Shown here piece after piece: positions 27,572 to 35,266 of a stretch of DNA of 64,000 nucleotides. How positions within the stretch are numbered: the stretch's first letter is position 1; every line of letters begins with the position of its first letter. This DNA is from a candidate division FCPU426 bacterium (GTDB taxonomy: Bacteria; Oederibacteriota; Muellerivitia; Muellerivitales; Muellerivitaceae): positions 1 through 64,000 of the forward strand of contig PLZG01000024.1 in assembly GCA_003152075.1 (NCBI GenBank). The letters run 5' to 3'. A program made the translations under genes and the position numbers. The notes beneath the pieces are model-generated. The model was not told where the DNA came from. It ran no database searches and worked only from the letters and a program-made list of their open reading frames with translations.

Positions 27572-27662
27572 CCAAGGGCACCAAGATCACCAAGGAAATT
27601 AAAAGAAATCATTCGTTAGTCAAAATCCTAAGTCTTGACTGGTCTTGATGATCTTGGTGGTG
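27572..27662. repeat. CACCAAGG-type inverted repeat element
   Basis: CCAAGGGCACCAAGATCACC (27572-27591) on the left is complementary in character to GGTCTTGATGATCTTGGTGG (27641-27660) on the right. The element fills the HU-merR spacer and is related to the one at 25608. Confidence 0.55.
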
Positions 27663-27685
27663 AAATAGCTTTTTTAGGAGCTTTT

Positions 27686-28150
27686 ATGCCAGAGGAAGAA
27701 AAGCTTTTTTACACGATCGGCGAAACCGCCCAAATGCTAAACGTAAAGCCTTACGTATTGCGATATTGGGAAAGCGAATTTAAAAAGTTGAACCCTCAAA
27801 AGTCCGAAACGGGCCAAAGGACCTATCGGAAAAAAGACCTCCAAGTCGCGCTTACTATTAAGCGCCTGCTGTATGAGGAGAAATACACCATCGCGGGGGC
27901 CATTCAAAAATTGGAAGAACTTGAAAAGGAGGGACTCGACCAACTGGATATGTTTGGGGCCAAAACCGCGCCTCAGACAAAGGTTGAAAGCGCCCCGCCT
28001 GTGGCAACAAGAGCGCCGGAACCCGAGATTCCGAAGCCCGAACCCGTGGCTGTTCCGGTTAAACCGGCTTTTCCCCGGGAAAAAGTTTTGGAACTTAAAA
28101 ACCTAATCGAATCCACTTACTCGATCTTAAAAAAATATCAGCCAAATTAA
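27686..28150 (+). CDS. MerR family transcriptional regulator
   Basis: This is a 154-residue regulator with an N-terminal winged helix: LFYTIGETAQMLNVKPYVLRYWESEF (about 7-32), then QRTYRKKDLQVALTIKRLLYEEKYTIAGAIQKL. This is the short MerR type usually found beside HU/IHF genes (MlrA/YcgE-like helix without a metal-binding tail). The rest is a Pro/Glu-rich linker (PEPEIPKPEPVAVPVKP) and a short C-terminal helix, with no ligand-binding Cys. ATG 27686 is behind TAGGAG (27675-27680). The upstream frame to 27635 is repeat-derived. Target genes are unknown. Confidence 0.87.
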   Translation: MPEEEKLFYTIGETAQMLNVKPYVLRYWESEFKKLNPQKSETGQRTYRKKDLQVALTIKRLLYEEKYTIAGAIQKLEELEKEGLDQLDMFGAKTAPQTKVESAPPVATRAPEPEIPKPEPVAVPVKPAFPREKVLELKNLIESTYSILKKYQPN

Positions 28151-28167
28151 GCCGTTTTTTTAAAGGT

Positions 28168-28247
28168 TGTCATTCTGAAGCGCTTTATGCCGAAGAATCT
28201 ATGTTTTACTAGCAAAACAGTGATCCTTCGCTTCGCTCAGGATGACA
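28168..28247. repeat. TGTCATTCTGAAGCG palindromic element
   Basis: The left end TGTCATTCTGAAGCG (28168-28182) is matched by CGCTTCGCTCAGGATGACA at the right (28229-28247), with GAAGAATCTATG between. It is a dispersed element of a widespread type, lying between merR and the tRNA-Pro promoter. It may serve as a terminator-like hairpin. Confidence 0.75.
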
Positions 28248-28267
28248 TCTAAACCGAGGCTTATTTC

Positions 28268-28296
28268 TTGATCGTGATTATTTTTTGGCCTATAGT
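28268..28296 (+). promoter_or_regulatory. sigma70-type promoter of the tRNA-Pro genes
   Basis: TTGATC (28268-28273) and TATAGT (28291-28296) are 17 bases apart. The first tRNA base lies 41 bases downstream, a normal leader length for tRNA operons. Confidence 0.65.
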
Positions 28297-28336
28297 ATGC
28301 ATCCCTTCGGGGATTTCATTGCGGTAGTTTTCTGGG

Positions 28337-28412
<76 letters not shown>

Positions 28413-28497
28413 GAAAACTATTCTGGGTTGGTCTTAGGATCGGCCTAGCCCTGGATGGTTTATCGGTAGGTTTAGTAGGCACATTTTGAGGTTAAGT

Positions 28498-28574
28498 CGG
28501 GGCGTGGCGCAACCCGGTAGCGCAGTTGCATGGGGTGCAAAAGGTTGCAGGTTCAAATCCTGCCGCCCCGACCA
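28498..28574 (+). tRNA. tRNA-Pro (anticodon GGG)
   Basis: Acceptor CGGGGCG (28498-28504) pairs with CGCCCCG (28564-28570), then A and an encoded CCA. The anticodon loop ATGGGGT sits between TTGC and GCAA, giving anticodon GGG; the T-loop is GTTCAAATC. 77 bases. It shares the transcript of the CGG tRNA, 85 bases upstream. Confidence 0.95.
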
Positions 28575-28730
28575 TTTTTTAATGTGTCCCTTTTCGCTTT
28601 GTGAGTTATGGATTTTACCGTTTTTTCCCTCCAAATTTTCCGCTACCACAACTTTTTGAAAAGTCAAAAATAAGCTAATTTTTTTCAAAAAACTGACAAT
28701 TATCATCAACCTGATGTGGGGTGGTTTCAA

Positions 28731-29006
28731 ATGTTTAACGCTTTCACGGCTTCCATTAGAGGCAGAGTACAAGGGGTAGGGTTTCGTTATTTCGTGGAAA
28801 GGCTTGCTGGGGAGCTAAATTTAACGGGTTGGGTACGTAATCAACCTGATGGAAGCGTGGAATTGTTGGCTAAAGGTGAGGTTTCGGCTTTGGAACGGTT
28901 ATTGCAAAGATTAGAAGAGGGACCGATAGGAAGCCGGGTCGATAAAATCGATTCGCAATGGCTCCAGGAACCCCAGAATTTTAAAGGCTTCGAAATCAGA
29001 GGGTAA
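28731..29006 (+). CDS. acyP: acylphosphatase
   Basis: Acylphosphatase hydrolyses carboxyl-phosphate bonds in the cytosol. The 91-residue protein matches the family length and shows both catalytic residues: R19 in GRVQGVGFRYFV and N37 in GWVRNQPDGSVE. The C-terminal FKGFEIRG strand is also typical. ATG 28731 follows a G-rich site (GGGGTGG); ATG 28716 would add five non-conserved residues. The sigma factor gene starts ten bases after its stop, so the two are probably co-transcribed. Confidence 0.94.
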   Translation: MFNAFTASIRGRVQGVGFRYFVERLAGELNLTGWVRNQPDGSVELLAKGEVSALERLLQRLEEGPIGSRVDKIDSQWLQEPQNFKGFEIRG

Positions 29007-29016
29007 CAGGTACTCT

Positions 29017-30000
29017 ATGGCCAAGAAAACAAATCTGAAAGAAAAGCTTAAAACCACCCTCAAAGCCAGACCTAAAAGAATGGCGATAGCGCCCCTTATA
29101 CCCATCCTCGATAAGCAAGTCACCCCCAAAAACGATTATAAAGTCTTAGGCAGTGTCACAACGGATAGTTTAAAGCTCTACTTCCGCGAGATTTCCCGAG
29201 TGAAATTGTTAACCGGACCGGAAGAAGTAAGCCTCGCGAAAAGGATTGAAAAGGGTGACGAAACTGCGAAAAAATGGCTCATCTCCGCCAATCTACGGCT
29301 TGTCATTAAGGTAGCCAAGAAATACATGAACCAGGGTTTACACTTCCAAGACTTAATTGAGGAAGGGAACTTGGGACTCATCAAGGCCAGCGAGAAATTC
29401 TCATGGCGTCGGGGTTTCAAATTCAGCACCTACGCGACTTGGTGGATCCGGCAATCCATCACCCGAGCCCTTTCCAATCAATCCCGCACTGTTCGCGTGC
29501 CTGTCCATGTTTCCGAGGATATCAACCGTGTCCAAAGAATTACCAGGGACCTTACCCGCAAGCTGGGCCGCGACCCAAGCCTGATGGAAATATCTAAAGC
29601 TTCCAAACTTAAATTCGAGAAAATCCATAGACTCCAAAGGCTTGCCCAACGGGATATTTCACTCGAGCTTTCGGTTGGGGACGAACCCGGCTCGAAATCA
29701 ATTGGGGATTTTATCGAGGATAAAACCGTCAACAGCCCAGCCCAAAATGTATTCGACCAACTCCGCACCGAAAAACTAAAAAAACTCATTGGTTCCTTGA
29801 ACGAAAAAGAACAAAAAGTCATCCTGATGCGTTTCGGTTTCGACCAGGATCAACCCAAAACTCTCGAGCAAACCGGAAGCCTGTTGGGGGTAACCCGCGA
29901 AAGAATCAGACAAATCGAAGAAAAAGCCCTCCAGAAGATCAGGTCCGTCATGAAGATCAACGGCGAAGAATATCGTGAACTTTTGAACGAATTTGTGTAA
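29017..30000 (+). CDS. sigma70 family RNA polymerase sigma factor (group 1/2, no region 1.1)
   Basis: The 327-residue factor begins with ~45 basic residues instead of region 1.1. Region 1.2 (DSLKLYFREISRVKLLTGPEEVSLAKRI) and region 2 follow; region 2 contains NLRLVIKVAKKYMNQGLHFQDLIEEGNLGLIKA and the -10 recognition stretch FSTYATWWIRQSITRAL. Region 3 (VPVHVSEDINRVQRITRDL) and region 4 (LEQTGSLLGVTRERIRQIEEKALQKIR) complete it. At this size it resembles RpoS-like group 2 factors or compact SigA. Since only this one is seen, I do not call it rpoD. Promoters here fit TTGACA-N17-TATAAT, which such factors recognise. Confidence 0.88.
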   Translation: MAKKTNLKEKLKTTLKARPKRMAIAPLIPILDKQVTPKNDYKVLGSVTTDSLKLYFREISRVKLLTGPEEVSLAKRIEKGDETAKKWLISANLRLVIKVAKKYMNQGLHFQDLIEEGNLGLIKASEKFSWRRGFKFSTYATWWIRQSITRALSNQSRTVRVPVHVSEDINRVQRITRDLTRKLGRDPSLMEISKASKLKFEKIHRLQRLAQRDISLELSVGDEPGSKSIGDFIEDKTVNSPAQNVFDQLRTEKLKKLIGSLNEKEQKVILMRFGFDQDQPKTLEQTGSLLGVTRERIRQIEEKALQKIRSVMKINGEEYRELLNEFV

Positions 30001-30127
30001 TATCGTTCCCCGTTAAGGCTCCTTTCGCATTTCCTCTCTAAAAATTCGCTTTAACTAATAGCCAATAGTTATTGCCTATTGCCCCGAAGATTCCAATCGT
30101 GGGGTTACATTTTCTAAAGGATATTCC

Positions 30128-30640
30128 ATGGATTTCAAGCGTTTGATCCGTGACGTACCCGACTTTCCCAAAAAGGGAATCGTCTTCAAGGACATCACCC
30201 CTCTTTTAAAAGATCCAAAAGCGTTTCAAGAAGTCATTGAACATTTGGCCGCCAGGTATAAAGACAAAAAGATCACTTCCATCGTGGCCATGGAATCCCG
30301 AGGGTTTATATTTGGCGGAGCGCTCGCCACCCGGATGGGGGTAGGTTTTATCCCGGTCCGTAAGCCAGGGAAACTCCCCTGGAAGACCTTTCAAGAAACC
30401 TATGAGCTGGAATACGGGAAAGATACCTTGGAAATTCACCAGGATTCCATAGCGAAAGGCGACAGGGTTTTGGTTTTGGACGACGTGCTGGCTACCGGGG
30501 GAACAGCAGCGGCCACGATCCGGCTGGTGGAAAGAGCCGGCGGGGAAGTGGCGGAAGCTTGTTTTATCATCCAACTGAGCTTTTTGAACGGACAGCAAAA
30601 ATTGAAAAGCACCCCCCTCTACTCTATAATCCAGTACTAG
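30128..30640 (+). CDS. apt: adenine phosphoribosyltransferase
   Basis: Apt salvages adenine to AMP using PRPP. The 170-residue protein has the opening [19 protein letters not shown], the [13 protein letters not shown] segment and [10 protein letters not shown]. The PRPP-binding motif [18 protein letters not shown] is at about 116-133. AAAGGA precedes ATG 30128 by six bases. Its last ~13 codons carry a near-perfect promoter (30602-30630) for the downstream tRNA-Arg. Confidence 0.96.
   Translation: MDFKRLIRDVPDFPKKGIVFKDITPLLKDPKAFQEVIEHLAARYKDKKITSIVAMESRGFIFGGALATRMGVGFIPVRKPGKLPWKTFQETYELEYGKDTLEIHQDSIAKGDRVLVLDDVLATGGTAAATIRLVERAGGEVAEACFIIQLSFLNGQQKLKSTPLYSIIQY
30602..30630 (+). promoter_or_regulatory. 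tRNA-Arg promoter embedded in the 3' end of apt
   Basis: TTGAAA (30602-30607), a 17-base spacer and a perfect TATAAT (30625-30630). All lie inside apt coding sequence, about 50 bases before the tRNA. Confidence 0.7.
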
Positions 30641-30680
30641 TTTCAGCTGATTTCCTTTTCCTGAGGGTTCAAAGGGAGCG

Positions 30681-30757
30681 GCCCTCGTAGCTCAGTTGGA
30701 TAGAGCGACTCTTTCCTAAAGAGTAGGCCACGCGTTCGAATCGCGTCGAGGGTACCA
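30681..30757 (+). tRNA. tRNA-Arg (anticodon CCT)
   Basis: Acceptor GCCCTCG (30681-30687) pairs with CGAGGGT (30747-30753, one G-T), then A and an encoded CCA. The anticodon stem is ACTCT/AGAGT with loop TTCCTAA, so the anticodon is CCT, reading AGG. The T-loop is GTTCGAATC. 77 bases. Confidence 0.97.
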
Positions 30758-30766
30758 TCGGATGAG

Positions 30767-30794
30767 GCCTTCCCTCGGGAAGGCTTCGCTTTTT
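30767..30794 (+). terminator. Rho-independent terminator after tRNA-Arg
   Basis: A GCCTTCC/GGAAGGC stem (30767-30773 with 30778-30784) with a four-base loop is followed by TTCGCTTTTT. It starts ten bases after the tRNA CCA. Confidence 0.65.
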
Positions 30795-30842
30795 AGAGAA
30801 TAATTTAGAAAATTTATTAAATTGAACTTTTAAGGGGATTTC

Positions 30843-31538
30843 ATGACCGTCAATTGGGGCAAAAAACTGGGTATTGTCGAAAAAACCACGGCTGAAAAGT
30901 GGATGGATTGGGCCAAAGCGCATCAGGAATTGGTGGCAGTTTCCGTTATTGTCCTTCTTCTTCTGGGCGTTGGAGTCCCCTATTACATCAACAGCCAGGC
31001 CAAAAGTGAAAACGATGCCAAGGGCGTCCTTAACCTGGGCCAATATTACCTTCACTCGCAAGTCGATCCAAAGAACGGGCCCTTCAAAACCGAAGGTGAA
31101 AAATACCAGCAAGCCATCCAGACTTTCCAACGCATCACCACCGACTACGCCGGAACCAAAACCTCCAAATTAGCCCGCTATTACGTCGCGAAAAGCCAGT
31201 TTGAGTTGGGGCAATATTCCCAAGCCTATACCAGTTTTGACGCGGCTTCCCAGGAACTAAAAGACAGTCCACTGGGAGAAGAAGCTTATTTGGGGAAAAT
31301 ATTCTGTTTGGTGGCGCAAAGCCAATTTTCTCCCGCGACCACCTTGGCTGAGACATTCCTTAAGGATAATCCGGACAGCTTTATCGCCCCAGAGGTCCAT
31401 TTGTCGCTATCGGATATCTACCTCAGGACCCAAAACAAGGAAAAGGCCATTGAACAGTTAAAACTCACTGAAAAAAGCTACCCGGATTCATCATGGAGTA
31501 AGGAAGCCTCCCTCCGGTTGGAAAAACTCAGTTCTTAA
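30843..31538 (+). CDS. YfgM-like membrane-anchored TPR protein
   Basis: This 231-residue protein has one N-terminal membrane helix (about 31-49, VAVSVIVLLLLGVGVPYYI) after a cytoplasmic segment, then four or five TPR units facing the periplasm. This is the architecture of YfgM and related ancillary factors of the Sec translocon and outer-membrane assembly. GGGG (30834-30837) precedes ATG 30843. Its stop overlaps the stop of the aminotransferase on the other strand by 11 bases (31528-31538), and this convergence is where gene polarity changes across the window. Family assignment is by architecture rather than strong motif. Confidence 0.75.
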   Translation: MTVNWGKKLGIVEKTTAEKWMDWAKAHQELVAVSVIVLLLLGVGVPYYINSQAKSENDAKGVLNLGQYYLHSQVDPKNGPFKTEGEKYQQAIQTFQRITTDYAGTKTSKLARYYVAKSQFELGQYSQAYTSFDAASQELKDSPLGEEAYLGKIFCLVAQSQFSPATTLAETFLKDNPDSFIAPEVHLSLSDIYLRTQNKEKAIEQLKLTEKSYPDSSWSKEASLRLEKLSS

Positions 31539-32694
31539 GTTCATTTAAAAAATCATGTATCCGCCGAACCCCTTCAATAAAGTCCGCTGATTTCGCCAAT
31601 AAGCTCAAGACTAAAAAACAGCTGCTTTGAAAATCGTAAAAGCCCCCCGGCTGAACAAAAACCCCTTGTTTTTCCAAGAGTTGAATGACCAACTCATCAT
31701 CCCGGACGCCTTTCTTTTGGACCTCGACCAAAGCGTACCAGCCCCCCTGGGCTGGCCATACCTTAACTTCCGCCAAGGCTTTGAAAGACTCTTCCAATAC
31801 CGACCGATTCCTTAAAACCCTCTCCAAAACTTGCTTTTGGAAGTTTGGGGCGAATCGCAACAATTCCTCCAGCGCCAGTTGGACGGGTGTATTGACCGAT
31901 AAATAAGTATCGGCGATCAGTTCCAGCCTTTCCAGGCAGTCCGACAGGAGGTTCTTGGGTCCATCAATAGCGATCCAGGAGAGTTTTAACTGGGGAAGTC
32001 CTAGGCTTTTCGAAAGACCCCCCAGTCGAAAGGACAGGACTTCCGAAGTCGGGTTCATGGCCAAACCATGACCCGGATAGGGAAAATCCGAGAAGACTTC
32101 ATCGGAGATATAGGCCAACTGTCGGTTCAAACAAAGGTTTAAAAGGGCGGTTTGCTCATTTGGGCTTAAAAAACAACCGGTAGGATTTTGGGGATTCACG
32201 ACAATGAGGCCTTTCGTGTTTGCCCGTGGAAGCTTTTTTGCTTCATTTAAATCGACAGGCCAGTTTGGCTCAGCACGAAGGGAGTAGGGAAGTGGCTCCA
32301 GGCTATCCAACTGTAAAAGATGATCCAAAAGGGGATAACCGGGCGCCGGAACAAGGAATGAGTCCTCGGGATTTCCTAATAGCTTGAAAATGTAGGAGTA
32401 AGCCTCACTCGTACTTGCCGTTAAAAGAAGGTTTGAAGGACCTACCCGATGGCCTTTATCCCGTAAATAACCCGAAACAGCTTCCCGAGCCATCATGTTC
32501 CCAAAAGGGTCGGGCTCATAACTCATAACTTGGGGACTATTGAGCCCTTGAAAAAGGTCTTTTGGATATTCAAAGCCGCATTGGGTTGGGTTGGAAACCG
32601 TCAGATCGAGAAAGGAACCGGATTTTAGCCGACCCAGGACTTCAGTTATTGGGTTAGGGGACAAATCATCCGGTGTACGACTAGAAAAGCCCAT
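31528..32694 (-). CDS. class I/II PLP-dependent aminotransferase
   Basis: This is a 388-residue fold-type I aminotransferase. The PLP contacts are in place: NPQNPTG (167-173), D198 in ISDEVFSDF, and the Schiff-base K229 in GGLSKSLGLPQLKLSW. An Arg for substrate carboxylate binding is expected near the C-terminus, but I cannot assign it confidently. The opening VSNPTQCGF is like that of LL-diaminopimelate or aspartate/alanine-type enzymes. The substrate is undetermined. GGGGGTG lies just before ATG. It runs tail-to-tail with the YfgM-like gene. Confidence 0.88.
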   Translation of the reverse strand: MGFSSRTPDDLSPNPITEVLGRLKSGSFLDLTVSNPTQCGFEYPKDLFQGLNSPQVMSYEPDPFGNMMAREAVSGYLRDKGHRVGPSNLLLTASTSEAYSYIFKLLGNPEDSFLVPAPGYPLLDHLLQLDSLEPLPYSLRAEPNWPVDLNEAKKLPRANTKGLIVVNPQNPTGCFLSPNEQTALLNLCLNRQLAYISDEVFSDFPYPGHGLAMNPTSEVLSFRLGGLSKSLGLPQLKLSWIAIDGPKNLLSDCLERLELIADTYLSVNTPVQLALEELLRFAPNFQKQVLERVLRNRSVLEESFKALAEVKVWPAQGGWYALVEVQKKGVRDDELVIQLLEKQGVFVQPGGFYDFQSSCFLVLSLLAKSADFIEGVRRIHDFLNELKN

Positions 32695-33153
32695 ACATCA
32701 CCCCCTAAAGTAAAACTTTAAGCTCTTTCGAAACCTTTTAAAAGCCTCATGCTTTCAAGCAAAAAAATTGGGCTTCAATCGTCGACACAACCCCCACCCT
32801 ATCCGCCATTGGAAAATCCTTGAAATCAAAGGCTTTATCCCTTGAGCCAAAAAGGGAACTCAATTCCAAGACGTATGGTTCGGAAATCGTTGGTATTATT
32901 GGTGTCCCCGAAGGGTTGTTTTGACCCCCAACCGAACTTGTTTTAAGCGTTCAAGGCCCTAGTACAAAGATTACTTGTACTTAATAATCGTTCAAATAAA
33001 CATCATTCAAATGCAAATTCAAGCCATTTTGGCATCTTGGAAATTAACATGGCCATAATTGTCTTCTAAAAGGCATTCGAAGCGACAAAAAAATATTGAT
33101 AAAAAGAGACTTAGGCATCATTCGGAAAGAGTTTTTGGGCACGATTTACGCTT
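32695..33153. other. 459-base intergenic stretch without a gene
   Basis: No supported coding frame or RNA. It is AT-rich and holds one clear palindrome (32961-32981, listed separately) and several GTTCAA/ATTCAA words. It separates the aminotransferase from the tyrosine recombinase. Confidence 0.6.
32961..32981. promoter_or_regulatory. 21-base palindrome, possible operator
   Basis: AGTACAA (32961-32967) and TTGTACT (32975-32981) are perfect inverted arms around seven bases. It lies in the long gap downstream of the recombinase gene. No regulator can be named. Confidence 0.4.
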
Positions 33154-34230
33154 TTATTTGTCGTTCGCCTCACCGTCCATGGCTTTGCGGATGCGGGCCC
33201 GGTAACGCTTCAAAACCTCCCGAGGTCCCAATGAACCCGCCAGGCTCAAGGCCAAGACCTTATAACCATCGCCAAAAGCCTTTCCGTGAGCCTGACGGCT
33301 TTTCGTGGAAGCCAACTTGACGTAATTTTCACTGACCATGATGCTGGAATGGCCCATGAGATCCCTGATTTCGTACACGCTGGCTCCAGATTCGGCCAAT
33401 TTGGTGCCAAAGGTGTGCCTTAAAACGTGAACCGTGAGTTCATCTGGGCTTTCCAAGCCGGCCCACAGGGCGGCCTTCTTCACCCAAAGTTCCAGAAAGT
33501 GGGGATGGCTGGGTTTGTGGGGGCTCCTGGGGCTCGGAAATAGATAGGGTGATTCCGCTAAATCCTTATTCTTAAGCCCTTCGGCGTTGAAGCGCATCAG
33601 AAGATCACGAAGCATATCGGTCATAGGAACCGTCCGTTCCTTGTCGCCTTTTCCGATGACGGTTAGAAGCTTTTGGTCCAGGTCGATCTCCTTAAGCCTT
33701 AATTGGGCTATCTCGGAAACTCTTAAGCCGCAGTGGTAACCCAGCAAGACCACCAGGCTGGCTTTTAAGTCCTCCAAATCGGCCGTGCGCAGCCCCTTCA
33801 GGATAGCCTCCCGGGATTTGGGTGGCAAAGGCCGGGGATTGCGTTGGGGACTACGGATGGCCAGGTTGTGAAAGACTGCTGTGGGATCATTGGTGATATG
33901 TTGGATGGAGGCCAGGTAGCGGTAAAAGGAACGGGTCGAGGCTAAGATACGCTTCATGGACCGGGTGGAATAGGCTAGACGCGCCTTGCCGGCAGGCGTT
34001 TGTCCGGGCTTGGTCAACTGGCCAACAAAGCGGGCCAAGTCTTGGGGCTGAACCAAGCTTGGCTTTGAAATACCAGAAACGTCCAGGAACTGTTTAAAGA
34101 CCCTCAGGTCATGGTGGTAGTTAGAACGGGTATGGATTGACTTGCATAAGCCCAAAAAACCGGCATAGGGCTCGATGAGCTGCAGATCGTCTGAGCGATT
34201 GAAGGAATGGTTCAGGTTTGGGTCGGTCAT
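33154..34230 (-). CDS. Xer-type tyrosine recombinase
   Basis: This 358-residue site-specific recombinase has all catalytic residues: R170 (CGLRVSE), K194 (IGKGDKER), H268 and R271 (HVLRHTFG), H294 (MGHSS) and nucleophile Y303 (SENYVK). An N-terminal SAM-like core-binding domain (about 15-110) is followed by the catalytic domain, then an unusual ~55-residue basic tail (KSRQAHGKAFG...). XerC/XerD proteins are ~300 aa, so the tail is extra. A dif-like 28-base inverted repeat lies 14 bases upstream, overlapping its promoter. No excisionase, phage or transposon genes are near. I infer a chromosome-dimer recombinase working alone (like XerH/XerS); a solitary integrase is the alternative. Confidence 0.88.
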   Translation of the reverse strand: MTDPNLNHSFNRSDDLQLIEPYAGFLGLCKSIHTRSNYHHDLRVFKQFLDVSGISKPSLVQPQDLARFVGQLTKPGQTPAGKARLAYSTRSMKRILASTRSFYRYLASIQHITNDPTAVFHNLAIRSPQRNPRPLPPKSREAILKGLRTADLEDLKASLVVLLGYHCGLRVSEIAQLRLKEIDLDQKLLTVIGKGDKERTVPMTDMLRDLLMRFNAEGLKNKDLAESPYLFPSPRSPHKPSHPHFLELWVKKAALWAGLESPDELTVHVLRHTFGTKLAESGASVYEIRDLMGHSSIMVSENYVKLASTKSRQAHGKAFGDGYKVLALSLAGSLGPREVLKRYRARIRKAMDGEANDK

Positions 34231-34244
34231 AACCCCTCAATATA

Positions 34245-34272
34245 ATCTTCTATAATTGTAGTTATAGAAGTT
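34245..34272. other. dif-like recombination site (11-6-11)
   Basis: The left arm ATCTTCTATAA (34245-34255), six-base centre TTGTAG (34256-34261) and right arm TTATAGAAGTT (34262-34272) show 10 of 11 arm positions symmetric. The 11-6-11 geometry and the inner ATAA/TTAT ends are those of known dif sites. It sits 14 bases from the recombinase start codon. It could instead be only an operator for that gene. Confidence 0.6.
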
Positions 34273-34289
34273 ATGTTTGGTTTTGTCAA
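34261..34289 (-). promoter_or_regulatory. strong promoter of the recombinase gene, overlapping the dif-like site
   Basis: On the minus strand TTGACA (34289-34284), exactly 17 bases, then TATAAC (34266-34261). The -10 box lies in the dif-like repeat, so recombinase binding would block transcription; autoregulation is inferred. GAGGGG (34238-34233) is the ribosome site. Confidence 0.75.
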
Positions 34290-34421
34290 CTAAAGTGACC
34301 AATTTAAACCGATGACAAACTATTTCTGGGGACTCAATTTTGCACAAAAAGAATGTTTTTCTAGATGATTTTAAACCAAACGAGCCTTTTTTCCTTCTGC
34401 CAAAAGCGGCTTTTTCGGATC

Positions 34422-35192
34422 CTAACGGGATAAGAATTCCACCATGTGTTTTTGAAATTCACCCGGAATTTCCAGTGGAATCAAATGACCGGCGGTTTGA
34501 AATAATTTTAATCGCGCGTTTGGGAGGACTTTTGCCATGGCTTCAGCTTCCGAGGCTGGTATCAAAGTATCCTCGAGGCCTGCCATGACCAAAGCTCGGT
34601 TTTTGACTTGAGCCAAAAGATCCGTTTGATCACGGCGGTTGGCCATTGCCCTTTGGGCCAATGCCACAGCTACAGGCGGCGTCTCACGGATCCATTGGCT
34701 GACAGCCTCAACTACTTCGGGTTTCGTTTCTCGGGTTGTTTCGCCCAGTAAACCCGGCACCATTGAATCAATCAGAAAGCCTGTCCCTTCTTTTTCAACT
34801 TTGTCCGCTATCTCCAGCCTTTTCTGACGGTTTTCCGGCTTGTCCACTCCAGGTCGGGTTGAAATCAAAATCAAGTCCTGAACACTTCCTGGAAATTGCC
34901 GGACAAACTCCATGGCCCAATAGCCACCCATGGAAATACCACCCAAGAGGACTGGCTCTTTAAGCCGTGATTCTTCAAGGTGATTGCGAAGCCCCGTAGC
35001 GGCTTCCTCAAGCGTCAAGCCATGTGGGGTAAGAGGTGAGAGGCCAAACCCTGGAAAATCAGGCAGAACTAATCGGAAACCCTCTGGGGCTTGAATGTAA
35101 TCCCAAATCCGATGGGAAAGTGGAAAGGCGTGAAGTAGAACAAGAGGTCGACCACTTCCTTTTGATTGAGATCTAATAACAGGAATCGACAT
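34422..35192 (-). CDS. alpha/beta hydrolase
   Basis: This is a 256-residue alpha/beta-fold hydrolase. Visible catalytic elements are the nucleophile elbow GISMGG (Ser at about 97), an acid in GLEDTLIP (about 212-219) and the His in AGHLIPLE (about 239-246). The oxyanion HAFPLSHRIWD (about 20-30) and DFPGFGLS motifs are typical of esterases, BioH-like carboxylesterases and dehalogenase-like enzymes. The substrate cannot be told. It stands alone, between the recombinase promoter and a hydroxyacid dehydrogenase on the same strand. Confidence 0.9.
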   Translation of the reverse strand: MSIPVIRSQSKGSGRPLVLLHAFPLSHRIWDYIQAPEGFRLVLPDFPGFGLSPLTPHGLTLEEAATGLRNHLEESRLKEPVLLGGISMGGYWAMEFVRQFPGSVQDLILISTRPGVDKPENRQKRLEIADKVEKEGTGFLIDSMVPGLLGETTRETKPEVVEAVSQWIRETPPVAVALAQRAMANRRDQTDLLAQVKNRALVMAGLEDTLIPASEAEAMAKVLPNARLKLFQTAGHLIPLEIPGEFQKHMVEFLSR

Positions 35193-35266
35193 TAAAAGCC
35201 TTTGAAATAGTGGTTTATATAAATAATTTTAAAGGTTTGCTTTAACTATTAAAGTTAATTCTTTGT

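Noticed and set aside
30001-30127. Riboswitch or attenuator before apt
   Set aside because: Only a short GCCAATAG/CTATTGCC-type inverted repeat is seen, without the conserved core of a known purine or other riboswitch.
33154-34230. Phage or transposon integrase
   Set aside because: No excisionase, repressor, attachment duplication, tRNA overlap or phage genes nearby, and the dif-like site plus own promoter fit a Xer role better. A solitary integrase cannot be fully excluded.
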